This document shows positions 8,319-15,792 of a stretch of DNA of 64,000 bases, in pieces. A program made the position numbers and the translations under genes. The notes below the pieces were generated by a model that did not search any database, had not been told where the DNA came from, and worked only from the letters and a program-made list of their open reading frames with translations. Source of the stretch: Corynebacterium tuberculostearicum. Its GTDB lineage: Bacteria > Actinomycetota > Actinomycetes > Mycobacteriales > Mycobacteriaceae. The stretch is taken from assembly GCF_016894265.1 (NCBI RefSeq), contig NZ_CP069791.1, positions 1,054,001 through 1,118,000 of the forward strand. The letters are read 5' to 3'. The stretch's first letter is position 1, and the number at the start of each line of letters is the position of its first letter.

Positions 8319-9153
8319 CGCGGACCTCGTAGTTGCGCACCAGGACCTCGTCAACCTTGCCCCGCTTCGAGCCAACGGAGTTAATCGCCCGCGTTGCCCC
8401 CACGATGCCTACTTCATAGTCCGCATAGAGCTCGCGGATGAACTCGGTGGCCGAATTAGACAACAGGAACTTCACCCCGCGCCTATCCAAGTCATCGCAG
8501 ACCTCTTTGAGACGCTCTTGTTCCGCACGGTCAAAGCCGCCCTTCTGGTAGCCGGTAAACGAGCTCGTCACATTCACCGGGTCATAGGGCGGGTCGAAGT
8601 ACACAAAGTCCCCCTCGCGCGCCTGTGCTACCGCCGCGGCGAAATCACCCTGCGAGAAGACCACATCATTATCCGCAAAATAGCGGTGCACCGCGCGCAG
8701 CGTGTCTTCATCGCAGATGGTGGGATTCTTATAACGCCCAAACGGGGCATTAAATTGACCGGCCGCGTTCACGCGGTACAGGCCGTTATAGCAGGTGCGA
8801 TTGAGATACAACGTTCGTGCCGCGCGCTCGACGGGGGAGAGGGCGGCAAACTTGTGGGCATCCCGGTCCACTGCGCGCAGCGCATAGAAAAACTCCGCCT
8901 CATTGGGGTAGCCCGCGAGCTCCTCAATGAGCTCATCGACGCCGCCGCGCACCACCTCATAGAGGTTGATGAGCTCACTATTGAGGTCGTTGACCCGTGC
9001 GCTGGCCGGTTCGAGAGAGAAAAGCACCGCGCCGCCACCGATGAAGGGTTCATAAAAACGCCGCGGGGTCTCCGCCGGCAGGGCGGCGTGGATATGCGGC
9101 AAGAGCTGGCGCTTCCCGCCCGCCCATTTCACCAGTGGCTTAACGTTTTTCAT
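8311..9153 (-). CDS. Dam-type N6-adenine DNA methyltransferase
   Basis: Methylates adenine in its target using S-adenosylmethionine, protecting the chromosome from the partner nuclease. The 280 residues follow the alpha-class (D12) order: KWAGGKRQLLPHI, motif I F-I-G-G-G at 37-41, the RTCYNGLYRVNAAGQFNAPFGRYKNP region, and the catalytic D-P-P-Y at 187-190. The sequence strongly resembles M.DpnIIA-like enzymes that modify GATC, though the target was not tested. A -10-like TAAGAT (9163-9168, minus strand) lies 9 nt before the start. The restriction gene overlaps its 3' end. Confidence 0.9.
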   Translation of the reverse strand: MKNVKPLVKWAGGKRQLLPHIHAALPAETPRRFYEPFIGGGAVLFSLEPASARVNDLNSELINLYEVVRGGVDELIEELAGYPNEAEFFYALRAVDRDAHKFAALSPVERAARTLYLNRTCYNGLYRVNAAGQFNAPFGRYKNPTICDEDTLRAVHRYFADNDVVFSQGDFAAAVAQAREGDFVYFDPPYDPVNVTSSFTGYQKGGFDRAEQERLKEVCDDLDRRGVKFLLSNSATEFIRELYADYEVGIVGATRAINSVGSKRGKVDEVLVRNYEVRGD

Positions 9154-9486
9154 CGTTGACTCATCTTAGCCGTCCCACCGGACACGAGCACCATCGGGTT
9201 TTCGAACGTGCGAGCGGGTAAATCGGATGCGTGGCCGCGCGGCGGCGCCATCTTGGTTGTCCAACGTCACAGTTTCGCCTAATGGTGCCATGACGGGCGA
9301 AAATGCGCAGCCGTGTCGGCGGGGAATTCCCCTGGTGTGCATGGCAGTTTCTCTGACCGAATATAAGGTAATAAAATCGCCTCAAAATCCCTTAGCTTGT
9401 AGGCAAAATAGAATTTCCTCACAATTTCTTAGGGAGAAAGAAAAGATACTGAAGCTTGAAGAGCGTCGGGACAGAAAGGGGCATTC
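9154..9486. other. Intergenic region between methylase and TetR genes
   Basis: A 333-bp divergent intergenic region with no convincing gene. The left part holds the methylase -10 (9163-9168). The right part (about 9355-9480) is much more AT-rich than its surroundings and contains -10-like hexamers such as TAGAAT at 9409-9414; it presumably carries the TetR-gene promoter. No tRNA, riboswitch or clear long inverted repeat was recognised. Confidence 0.5.
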
Positions 9487-10065
9487 ATGCCGCGTATATC
9501 AAAAATCCGAGTCGCTGCGCTCAACCTCGTCATCGAGAATGGTTATGACGGGTTCACCATGGAGGAGCTCGCTCACAAAGTGGGCGTTTCCCGCCGTACG
9601 CTTTTTAATTACATAAAAGACAAAGAATCGGCAGTTTTAGGCTCCGAAATGTCGGAGGAAGTGGAGAACCAATTCCAAAATTTCGCCGCGGGATTGCCCA
9701 CCGGAAGCCTGCGCGAAGATTCCAAAATCATGGCCATGACCGTATTCAATCGTGCCGTAGGCGATGAGTTCTTCCCCGAAATTTCCCAGCTCACGGCCCA
9801 GGCGTTGGCTAAGGATACGAAGCTGCGCGCCCTGTACTGCCAGCGCAATAGCCGCATCATTCAGCGCGTCCGCCAGGCGGTGCAGGCTCGCGAAGGTTGG
9901 AAGTCCTCCGATCCGCGTCTTACGCCGACCGTCAACATCATCCACACCCAGTTCCTGACCGCCTTTGAGACCTTCGTGGAAACCCGTGGCGGCACTTCGC
10001 TTGCCGACGCCTTCCACAACGCCGGCGCCATCTTCGAAGACTACTTCAACGATGAACTGGCCTAA
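9487..10065 (+). CDS. TetR family transcriptional regulator
   Basis: 192-residue cytoplasmic repressor-type protein. The N-terminal helix-turn-helix is clear: RVAALNLVIENGYDGFTMEELAHKVGVSRRTLFNYIKDKESAVLG, about residues 7-51. The C-terminal ligand-binding half has no assignable ligand. A ribosome site (AAAGGGG) precedes the ATG. No efflux or enzyme gene lies next to it in the same direction, so its target is not evident from context; the divergent restriction-modification pair is 333 bp away. Base composition just upstream is unusually AT-rich. Confidence 0.87.
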   Translation: MPRISKIRVAALNLVIENGYDGFTMEELAHKVGVSRRTLFNYIKDKESAVLGSEMSEEVENQFQNFAAGLPTGSLREDSKIMAMTVFNRAVGDEFFPEISQLTAQALAKDTKLRALYCQRNSRIIQRVRQAVQAREGWKSSDPRLTPTVNIIHTQFLTAFETFVETRGGTSLADAFHNAGAIFEDYFNDELA

Positions 10066-10130
10066 GCGCCCCGCCTAAGTCTTACCGGCCCTACCTGCCG
10101 GTTCCGCCGGCCAAAATAAGCTAAGAAAAT

Positions 10131-10163
10131 CCCCCGGCGCGCTCCGTAGAGCGCGACCGGGGG
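10131..10163 (-). terminator. Rho-independent terminator of rpsT
   Basis: CCCCCGG-CGCGCTC pairs with GAGCGCG-A-CCGGGGG (one bulged A) around a CGTA loop. Read on the minus strand the hairpin is followed by ATTTTCTT. It sits 20 nt past the rpsT stop. Confidence 0.8.
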
Positions 10164-10182
10164 ATAATCTGTGCAATGGCTC

Positions 10183-10446
10183 TTAGTCCATCTTGTTGAA
10201 CGCGGAAGCCATGCCGGACTTCTTGTTGGCTGCGGTGTTGCGGTGGAAGACACCCTTGGACACGGACTTGTCCAAGGCGCGGGATGCCACGCGCAGCTGC
10301 TTCTCAGCAGCAGCCTTGTCGCCAGCGGCAACGGTCTCGCGGAACTTGCGGATCTCGGTACGGACGGCGGAGCGAACGCCCTTGTTGCGGCGACGTGCCT
10401 TCTCGTTGGTGATAACGCGCTTCTGCTTGGACTTGATATTTGCCAT
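10183..10446 (-). CDS. rpsT: 30S ribosomal protein S20
   Basis: S20 is a primary 16S rRNA-binding protein of the small subunit. The 87 residues start [30 protein letters not shown] and end [33 protein letters not shown], an unmistakable full-length match. An AAGAGG ribosome site precedes the ATG. A terminator follows at once, and the upstream region suggests a long leader. The lepA neighbourhood is the usual location in actinobacteria. Confidence 0.98.
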   Translation of the reverse strand: MANIKSKQKRVITNEKARRRNKGVRSAVRTEIRKFRETVAAGDKAAAEKQLRVASRALDKSVSKGVFHRNTAANKKSGMASAFNKMD

Positions 10447-10717
10447 GAAAAATACCTCTTAGTAATCGAAAGTGATTGACGTAGAAACCGACCTACTCGG
10501 ACTACTCCCGCGGCCAGTAATTACTGGTGCGCTCGGCGCTGGTATTCGAAGAGCGAACCCAAGGTCCTGCCCGCCCCGACCAGCGCGCCCGGCAAGTAAG
10601 TAACCAACACACAATAGCAGTACCGAACCCGACCTGCCAAAACCCTCCCCGCGACAGCCGTCTCCCAGGTCTCTGGCTCCCGGCCCGCTGGCTCCCTAGC
10701 CACCGGCCGCGCGGCGG
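10447..10717 (-). promoter_or_regulatory. rpsT upstream region: likely promoter and long leader with palindrome
   Basis: A 271-bp gap between the PemK-like gene and rpsT. On the minus strand an extended -10 (TGC-TATTGT; hexamer at 10616-10611) would give a leader of about 155 nt. Within the leader is the perfect 14-bp palindrome CCAGTAATTACTGG (10514-10527), about 70 nt before the start codon. It could be a DNA operator or an RNA hairpin. Nothing else was recognised in the gap; a 60-codon minus-strand frame (10521-10703) has no features of a real gene. Confidence 0.45.
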
Positions 10718-11254
10718 CTAGGCCCAGTGGTAGCGCGCCCGCAACCTATTCGCGATTCGTTCGAATCTGCGTTCCGGAAAAAGCGTGCCTTGCCGGCGCA
10801 CCTGCTCCTCGGATACCTCGAGCAGGCGGTCGAGGCGCACCCAGCAATCGCACCCGGATTCGTCCCATTCGCCGGAACCGATTTCCAGCCAGGCGTCGTC
10901 AAGCGCATGCTTTGGGTTGGGGGAGATAAGCAAGCCCATTACCGTGGTGCGGGTGCGGCCGACGACCAAAATGGCGCGCTCGCGCGGTGGTGCCTGCTTA
11001 CCTTCGGCCGGTACCCACACCCAGACCACCTCGCCGGAGTCGGCCTGGCCGTCCATATCGGGGGTGAAAAATATGGACCGGGGGTGGGAGGCAGTGGCCT
11101 CTACCTGGATATCGGCGGCCTTGCGCGGCCCGTGGAACTCATCCGACCTATCCAGCCCCAACCGGGAATTAATGCGGCTCAGGCCGGTGTCTATTGGCTC
11201 GCGCTCGCTGATTCCCAGCGCTTGGCGCAGACGGGTGAGCATGGCGCTTTTCAT
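10718..11254 (-). CDS. PemK/MazF-like protein
   Basis: 178-residue protein whose central part, [14 protein letters not shown]...[22 protein letters not shown], fits the PemK/MazF beta-barrel fold of mRNA-cleaving toxins. A ~70-residue N-terminal extension and a C-terminal [31 protein letters not shown] segment are present. No antitoxin-sized gene is adjacent. A homologue sits beside lepA in mycobacteria (Rv2405), so it may be a conserved housekeeping nuclease rather than a mobile toxin. The ATG at 11254 is chosen because a TACAAT -10 lies 7 nt upstream. Its promoter is shared back-to-back with lepA. Confidence 0.7.
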   Translation of the reverse strand: MKSAMLTRLRQALGISEREPIDTGLSRINSRLGLDRSDEFHGPRKAADIQVEATASHPRSIFFTPDMDGQADSGEVVWVWVPAEGKQAPPRERAILVVGRTRTTVMGLLISPNPKHALDDAWLEIGSGEWDESGCDCWVRLDRLLEVSEEQVRRQGTLFPERRFERIANRLRARYHWA

Positions 11255-11272
11255 GTCGACTATTGTAGACGT
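11255..11272. promoter_or_regulatory. Bidirectional promoter for pemK-like and lepA genes
   Basis: Only 18 bp separate the two divergent start codons. TATTGTA at 11261-11267 reads as TATTGT (6 nt before the lepA ATG) on the plus strand and as TACAAT (7 nt before the pemK-like ATG) on the minus strand, so the two -10 elements overlap by five bases. Both transcripts would be leaderless. The geometry matches the known class of symmetrical bacterial promoters with starts about 18 bp apart. Confidence 0.65.
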
Positions 11273-13123
11273 ATGTCTGAAAACTTTGCGGCCACGACGT
11301 TTACGGATCCCGCCCGAATCCGAAACTTCTGCATTATTGCTCACATCGACCACGGCAAGTCGACGCTGGCGGACCGCATCCTGCAGCTATCCAAGGTGGT
11401 TGCGGAGCGCGATATGCGTGACCAGTTCCTCGATAATATGGACATCGAGCGCGAGCGCGGCATTACCATTAAGGCGCAGAACGTGCGCCTGCCGTGGGTG
11501 CCCCAGTCCGGCACCGCGCAGGGGGAGCAGATTGTCATGCAGATGATCGACACCCCCGGCCACGTGGACTTTACCTACGAGGTCTCCCGCGCGCTCGAGG
11601 CGTGTGAGGGCGCTATCCTGCTTGTCGACGCCGCCCAGGGCATCGAAGCCCAAACCCTCGCCAACCTCTACCTGGCGATGGAAAACGACCTGGAAATCAT
11701 CCCGGTCCTCAATAAAATCGACCTGCCGGCCGCCGACCCGGAAAAATACGCGCTGGAAATCGCCAATATCATCGGCTGCGAGCCGGAAGAGGTGCTGCGC
11801 GTGTCGGGCAAGACCGGCGAGGGCGTCGTCGAGCTGCTGGACAAGGTCTGCGAGCTAGTCCCGCCGCCATCTTCTGAATTCGACGCCGATGCGCCGGCCC
11901 GCGCCATGATTTTTGACTCCGTCTATGACACCTACCGCGGCGTGGTGACCTATATCCGCATGGTGGACGGCAAGCTCACCCCGCGCCAGAAGGTCACCAT
12001 GATGTCGACCAACGCCAACCATGAGCTGCTGGAAATCGGCATCGTTTCGCCCACGATGCAAAAGTGTGAGGGCTTGGGTCCTGGCGAGGTGGGCTACCTC
12101 ATTACCGGCGTAAAGGACGTCCGCGAGACCAAGGTGGGCGATACCGTCACCTGGTCCAACGGCGGCGCCGAAACCCCACTTAAGGGATACAAGGACCCGG
12201 ACCCGATGGTCTACTCCGGCCTTTTCCCCATTTCCCAGGCCGACTTCCCGGACCTGCGCGATGCGTTGGAAAAGCTGCAGCTTAACGACGCCTCCTTAAC
12301 CTTCGAGCCCGAAACCTCCGTCGCCCTCGGCTTTGGTTTCCGCTGCGGCTTCTTGGGTTTGTTGCATATGGAAATTACCCGCGACCGCTTGGAGCGCGAG
12401 TTCGGCCTCGACCTGATTTCCACCGCGCCATCGGTAACCTACCGCGTGGTGGCCGAAGACGGCGAGGAAAAGTGGGTCCACAACCCGTCTGACTGGCCGG
12501 AAGGAAAGCTCAACGAGGTCTATGAGCCCGTGGTGAAGATGACCGTCATCGTGCCTGAGCAGTTCGTCGGCCCCACCATGGAACTCTGCCAGTCCAAGCG
12601 CGGCCAGATGGGCGGCATGGACTACCTTTCCGAGGACCGCGTGGAGCTGCGCTACACCATGCCGCTCGGCGAAATCATCTTTGATTTCTTCGATATGCTC
12701 AAGTCCCGCACCAAGGGCTACGCTTCGCTGAACTATGAGGAGGCCGGCGAGCAGCTCGCGGACCTGGTAAAGGTCGACATCTTGCTCAATGGCGACCCAG
12801 TCGATGCCTTCTCTGCCATCGTCCACCGCGATTCCGCCCAGTGGTACGGCAATAAGATGACCAAAAAGCTCAAGGAACTCATCCCGCGCCAGCAGTTCGA
12901 GGTGCCCGTCCAGGCGGCCATCGGCTCGAAGATCATCGCCCGCGAAAACATCCGCGCTATGCGCAAGGACGTGCTGGCCAAGTGCTACGGCGGCGATATC
13001 TCCCGTAAGCGCAAGCTGCTGGAAAAGCAGAAGGCCGGTAAGAAGCGCATGAAGACGCTGGGCTCCGTCTCGGTGCCGCAGGAAGCCTTCGTGGCCGCGC
13101 TGTCTACCGACGCCGACGATTAA
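11273..13123 (+). CDS. lepA: Elongation factor 4 (LepA)
   Basis: Ribosome-associated translational GTPase that remodels stalled or misassembled ribosomes. The product is 616 residues, the usual length. It shows G1 AHIDHGKST near 23-31, [15 protein letters not shown] (G2 region), DTPGHVDF (G3), NKIDLP (G4), and the LepA-specific C-terminal domain ([31 protein letters not shown]). The true start is the ATG at 11273 ([10 protein letters not shown]). The frame stays open upstream through the pemK-like gene, but that part is antisense shadow. The transcript is probably leaderless. Confidence 0.97.
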   Translation: MSENFAATTFTDPARIRNFCIIAHIDHGKSTLADRILQLSKVVAERDMRDQFLDNMDIERERGITIKAQNVRLPWVPQSGTAQGEQIVMQMIDTPGHVDFTYEVSRALEACEGAILLVDAAQGIEAQTLANLYLAMENDLEIIPVLNKIDLPAADPEKYALEIANIIGCEPEEVLRVSGKTGEGVVELLDKVCELVPPPSSEFDADAPARAMIFDSVYDTYRGVVTYIRMVDGKLTPRQKVTMMSTNANHELLEIGIVSPTMQKCEGLGPGEVGYLITGVKDVRETKVGDTVTWSNGGAETPLKGYKDPDPMVYSGLFPISQADFPDLRDALEKLQLNDASLTFEPETSVALGFGFRCGFLGLLHMEITRDRLEREFGLDLISTAPSVTYRVVAEDGEEKWVHNPSDWPEGKLNEVYEPVVKMTVIVPEQFVGPTMELCQSKRGQMGGMDYLSEDRVELRYTMPLGEIIFDFFDMLKSRTKGYASLNYEEAGEQLADLVKVDILLNGDPVDAFSAIVHRDSAQWYGNKMTKKLKELIPRQQFEVPVQAAIGSKIIARENIRAMRKDVLAKCYGGDISRKRKLLEKQKAGKKRMKTLGSVSVPQEAFVAALSTDADD

Positions 13124-13148
13124 TCCACCCCACGCACGCCGAACCCAC

Positions 13149-13210
13149 CTCGCAGCCATGCCGTGGTTGCGAGGCCAGGTTGAGCGGACGGCCTGAGCGG
13201 ACGACCTGAG
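13149..13210. repeat. Imperfect hairpin and 13-bp tandem repeat after lepA
   Basis: CCTCGCA-G-CCA / TGG-T-TGCGAGG at 13149-13175 can form an 11-bp stem but has no T-run. It is followed by two 13-bp units, TGAGCGGACGGCC and TGAGCGGACGACC (13181-13193, 13194-13206), and a partial third (TGAG). The segment lies between convergent genes. It may assist termination, but its function is unknown. Confidence 0.4.
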
Positions 13211-13226
13211 TGTTCAAGGCGTGTAA

Positions 13227-14216
13227 CTAGGTCGATCCGGCCCAGGGCGGGACCCAGACTATTCGGCCCTGCCGCCGCTCAAGCCTGCCGCGCACCGGCG
13301 GCGCGTGCGGATCGTCGTCGTTGACGCCGTTGTGATACGGGCACGCCACGCTGAGATTCGCCATATTGGTCTCCCCGCCGTGCTTCCACGCCTGCAGGTG
13401 GTGGATCTGACACTTATCCGCCGGATAGTTGCACTCGGCCCACGGGCAGGTGGGATTTTCCGCGCCCGCCATCAGCCGCTGCTTATCCGAGGCATGCCGC
13501 GAGGTGCGATACAGGTTCACCGCTCCCTCATAAGGATGGACGAGGGTGACGAGCCCGCATTCGGCCAAGCGCTTTTCCACCAGCTTCGCGCCGCTTATTT
13601 CGGCACCATTGGTTAACCGCAGCGTGATTTCCTCACCTCCGCCGCTTAAGATTTCATCCAATTCATCGAGCTGGATGATGATATTCGTCGTCGCGGCAGG
13701 CCGCGCCGCAGCCCCGCCGCGGAAGAAGATATGCTCCACGGAATCAAGCGGCATCTCCTCGTTGATGCTGGCGTGCAGGTCAGCAATGAAATCGGAATCG
13801 CCGGTAATCGATAGCGTCGACGGGCCACCCTTGCGCCGCGTCATCCGCACGCCTTTCTCCGGCTGCCGCGGCGGATAAAGCTCCTTCAACCGCGTGCGCG
13901 CGAGCCGCTCCACGTCCTGGTCGGTCGCGCATAGTTCAGCGCGCAGCGCCCACGCATCCCGCTTGGATTTCGTGCGCGAGACGTACTTTTCGATGATCTT
14001 CAACGTCGCCAAGCAATGCTTGGTTGCCCGGCACGAGCGCTGCCGGCGGGTGAAGGGGGTGGGGCCAAAGTAGACGTCGGCAAGCGCAAGCAGGCTCCGG
14101 GCCTCCTGCCGGGGAAGCCCCAGCCGGCGCAGGTCGGCCTCGCGCGCGCCAGAGACCTCGCCGAGAAGCTCCATCGGCGAGGTAAGTTGGCGGGCGTAGT
14201 CCTGCAAGCGGGTCAT
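13227..14216 (-). CDS. HNH endonuclease domain protein (DUF222/REP13E12-like)
   Basis: 329-residue protein with a C-terminal HNH nuclease module: CPWAECNYPADKCQIHHLQAWKHGGETNMANLSVACPYHN, including the H-H pair, the internal N and the final H. The N-terminal two thirds are alpha-helical and resemble the DUF222-type region of actinobacterial HNH proteins, which occur in several copies per genome and whose role is unknown. The ATG at 14216 is chosen because TAGGCT lies exactly 7 nt upstream. Paired DnaA-box-like elements lie further upstream, as at comEA. DNA cleavage is predicted but not shown. Confidence 0.82.
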   Translation of the reverse strand: MTRLQDYARQLTSPMELLGEVSGAREADLRRLGLPRQEARSLLALADVYFGPTPFTRRQRSCRATKHCLATLKIIEKYVSRTKSKRDAWALRAELCATDQDVERLARTRLKELYPPRQPEKGVRMTRRKGGPSTLSITGDSDFIADLHASINEEMPLDSVEHIFFRGGAAARPAATTNIIIQLDELDEILSGGGEEITLRLTNGAEISGAKLVEKRLAECGLVTLVHPYEGAVNLYRTSRHASDKQRLMAGAENPTCPWAECNYPADKCQIHHLQAWKHGGETNMANLSVACPYHNGVNDDDPHAPPVRGRLERRQGRIVWVPPWAGST

Positions 14217-14223
14217 GCCGGTG

Positions 14224-14229
14224 AGCCTA
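14224..14229 (-). promoter_or_regulatory. -10 element of the HNH gene (leaderless)
   Basis: On the minus strand TAGGCT is 7 nt before the ATG at 14216. Spacing to the proximal TTATCCACA element is the same as at comEA. Confidence 0.5.
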
Positions 14230-14268
14230 AGACACCCCGCAAGCCCGCGGTAGCTCACGCGCGCCCGC

Positions 14269-14332
14269 CTGTGGATAACTCGCCCCACCCGTCACACCAA
14301 CCCCGAACCCGCCGGGCGGCCTGTGGATAACC
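14269..14332. promoter_or_regulatory. Tandem pair of DnaA-box-like elements upstream of the HNH gene
   Basis: CTGTGGATAACT (14269-14280) and CTGTGGATAACC (14321-14332) are direct repeats on the plus strand, each with a perfect TTATCCACA on the minus strand. The proximal copy begins 53 nt upstream of the HNH start codon, in the same orientation relative to the gene as at comEA and at the gene starting at 49024. The distal copy is also 42 nt upstream of the divergent M20 peptidase start. Confidence 0.55.
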
Positions 14333-14373
14333 TGCGGTACCCTCGAATGCGAAAGCGAGAAAAGGAGCTCCCC

Positions 14374-15750
14374 ATGACTGACCCGACCAAGCGTATTCGC
14401 CCCACCAACCCTGGCCGCCTGGCTGCCCCGCGCCAGGCCCAGCAGCTGCCGCCCCTGCCGGTGACGCGGGCGCGCATTGGTGAGCGGGTAGCCACCGAGG
14501 TTTTCCAGGAAATGGGCGAGGGCATGGTCGAGGAGCTGCAGAACTTCCGCCGCGACCTGCACCGCAACCCGGAAATCGGCCTGGACCTGCCGCGCACGCA
14601 GAAGAAGGTCCTAGAAGCGCTGGAGGGCCTGCCGCTGGAGATTCACGTGGGCCAGGATTTGAGCTCGGTGGTGGCCGTGCTGCGCGGCGGCCAGCGCGGC
14701 GAGCGGCCGGTGTCGGTGCTTTTGCGCGCGGACATGGACGCCTTGGAGGTGCGCGAGCAGACCGGCAGCCCGTTCGCGTCGACGAATGGCTATATGCACG
14801 CCTGCGGCCATGACTTGCACACGGCCGGCCTCGTGGGCGCGGCGCGGATTCTGTGCGAGCACCGCGAGGAGCTGCACGGCGATGTCACCTTCATGTTCCA
14901 GCCCGGCGAGGAAGGCCCGGGCGGCGCGCTGCCGATGATTGAGGAGGGCGTGCTCGACGCCGCTGGCCGACGCCCCATTGCCGCCTACGGCCTGCACGTC
15001 GGCCCCCAAGACCGCGGCACCTTTCACTATGTGCCAGGCCCGATGATGGCAAGCTCCTCCAACTTGACCATCACGGTGCTGGGCAAGGGCGGGCACGGCT
15101 CCCGCCCGCACGATGCCATCGACCCGGTAGCGGCGCTGGCGGAGATTCAGATGTCGCTGCAGACGGCGCTGACCCGCCGTTTTGATGCGCTGGAGCCCAT
15201 CGTGATTACCGTGACCAACCTGTGGGCGGGCGACGGCGCGTATAACGCCATCCCGGAGCGCGCGGCCTTGGGCGCGACAGTCCGCGTGCTGCGCGATGAG
15301 AAGATCGACGCCGTGCGCCAGATGATTACGGAGGTCTCCAGCTCCGTCGCTGCCTCGCACCGCTGCACCGCACAGGTGGATTTTGAGATTTTGTACCCGA
15401 CCACCAAGACGAATGCGCGCGAGAACCAGTTCGCCGCCACCTTGTGGGGCCAGATGTTTGGCGCGGAGAATGTCCAGCCTTTCGACGCCCCGATGATGGC
15501 CTCCGAGGACTTCGGCTACGTCCTCTCCCAGGTGCCGGGCACTTTTATGTGGATGGGCACGGCCAATCCGGAAAAGCCCGAAAATCAGCGCGAGTGGAAT
15601 CACTCGCCAATGATGCGCTTTGATGATTCCGTACTCGGCATGCAGGCCGCCGCGCTGGCGGCCGTGGCGTTTGAGCGCCTCGCTACCGAGAACGAGCATC
15701 CGTCCGCGCAGACGAAGGCCATGCGCGATGCGGCCGGGGTGCAAAAATAA
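14374..15750 (+). CDS. M20 family amidohydrolase/peptidase
   Basis: Predicted cytoplasmic metal-dependent amidohydrolase of the IAA-amino-acid hydrolase/hippurate hydrolase (AmhX/HipO) group. Recognisable parts are LHRNPEIGLDLPRTQKKV, the metal-site segments SVLLRADMDALEV, YMHACGHDLHTAGLVGAA and FQPGEEGPGGA, the dimerisation domain (VLGKGGHGSRPHDAIDPV) and the final MASEDFGYVL. The ATG at 14374 is used because AAGGAG lies 6-11 nt upstream (458 residues). The substrate, probably an N-acylated amino acid, cannot be fixed. Confidence 0.87.
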   Translation: MTDPTKRIRPTNPGRLAAPRQAQQLPPLPVTRARIGERVATEVFQEMGEGMVEELQNFRRDLHRNPEIGLDLPRTQKKVLEALEGLPLEIHVGQDLSSVVAVLRGGQRGERPVSVLLRADMDALEVREQTGSPFASTNGYMHACGHDLHTAGLVGAARILCEHREELHGDVTFMFQPGEEGPGGALPMIEEGVLDAAGRRPIAAYGLHVGPQDRGTFHYVPGPMMASSSNLTITVLGKGGHGSRPHDAIDPVAALAEIQMSLQTALTRRFDALEPIVITVTNLWAGDGAYNAIPERAALGATVRVLRDEKIDAVRQMITEVSSSVAASHRCTAQVDFEILYPTTKTNARENQFAATLWGQMFGAENVQPFDAPMMASEDFGYVLSQVPGTFMWMGTANPEKPENQREWNHSPMMRFDDSVLGMQAAALAAVAFERLATENEHPSAQTKAMRDAAGVQK

Positions 15751-15753
15751 TTC

Positions 15754-15785
15754 ATCCCTAGGGATTATGGACATGGGCTTAAGCT
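15754..15785 (+). promoter_or_regulatory. Promoter and palindromic operator of the first two-component locus
   Basis: TAAGCT at 15780-15785 is 7 nt before the kinase ATG (leaderless -10). The perfect 12-bp palindrome ATCCCTAGGGAT (15754-15765) covers about -39 to -28 and would overlap the -35 region. A related but looser inverted motif, ATCCTCCC-TGCG-GGGGAT (18293-18310), lies upstream of the second kinase gene. Both could be sites for the encoded response regulators; this is inference. Confidence 0.45.
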
Positions 15786-15792
15786 TTAGGCC

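Noticed and set aside
9195-9215. SOS-box-like sequence TTCGAACGTGCGAG upstream of the methylase
   Set aside because: Only one half fits the GAAC-N4-GTTC core; the second half reads GAGC. Too weak to claim LexA control.
10521-10703. A 60-codon minus-strand open frame upstream of rpsT
   Set aside because: It overlaps the predicted rpsT promoter and leader, has no ribosome site, and its translation is low-complexity Arg/Gly/Ala-rich without family resemblance.
10727-11272. Upstream extension of the lepA frame by about 180 codons
   Set aside because: LepA proteins start at the equivalent of the ATG at 11273. The extension is antisense to the pemK-like gene, as expected in high-GC DNA.
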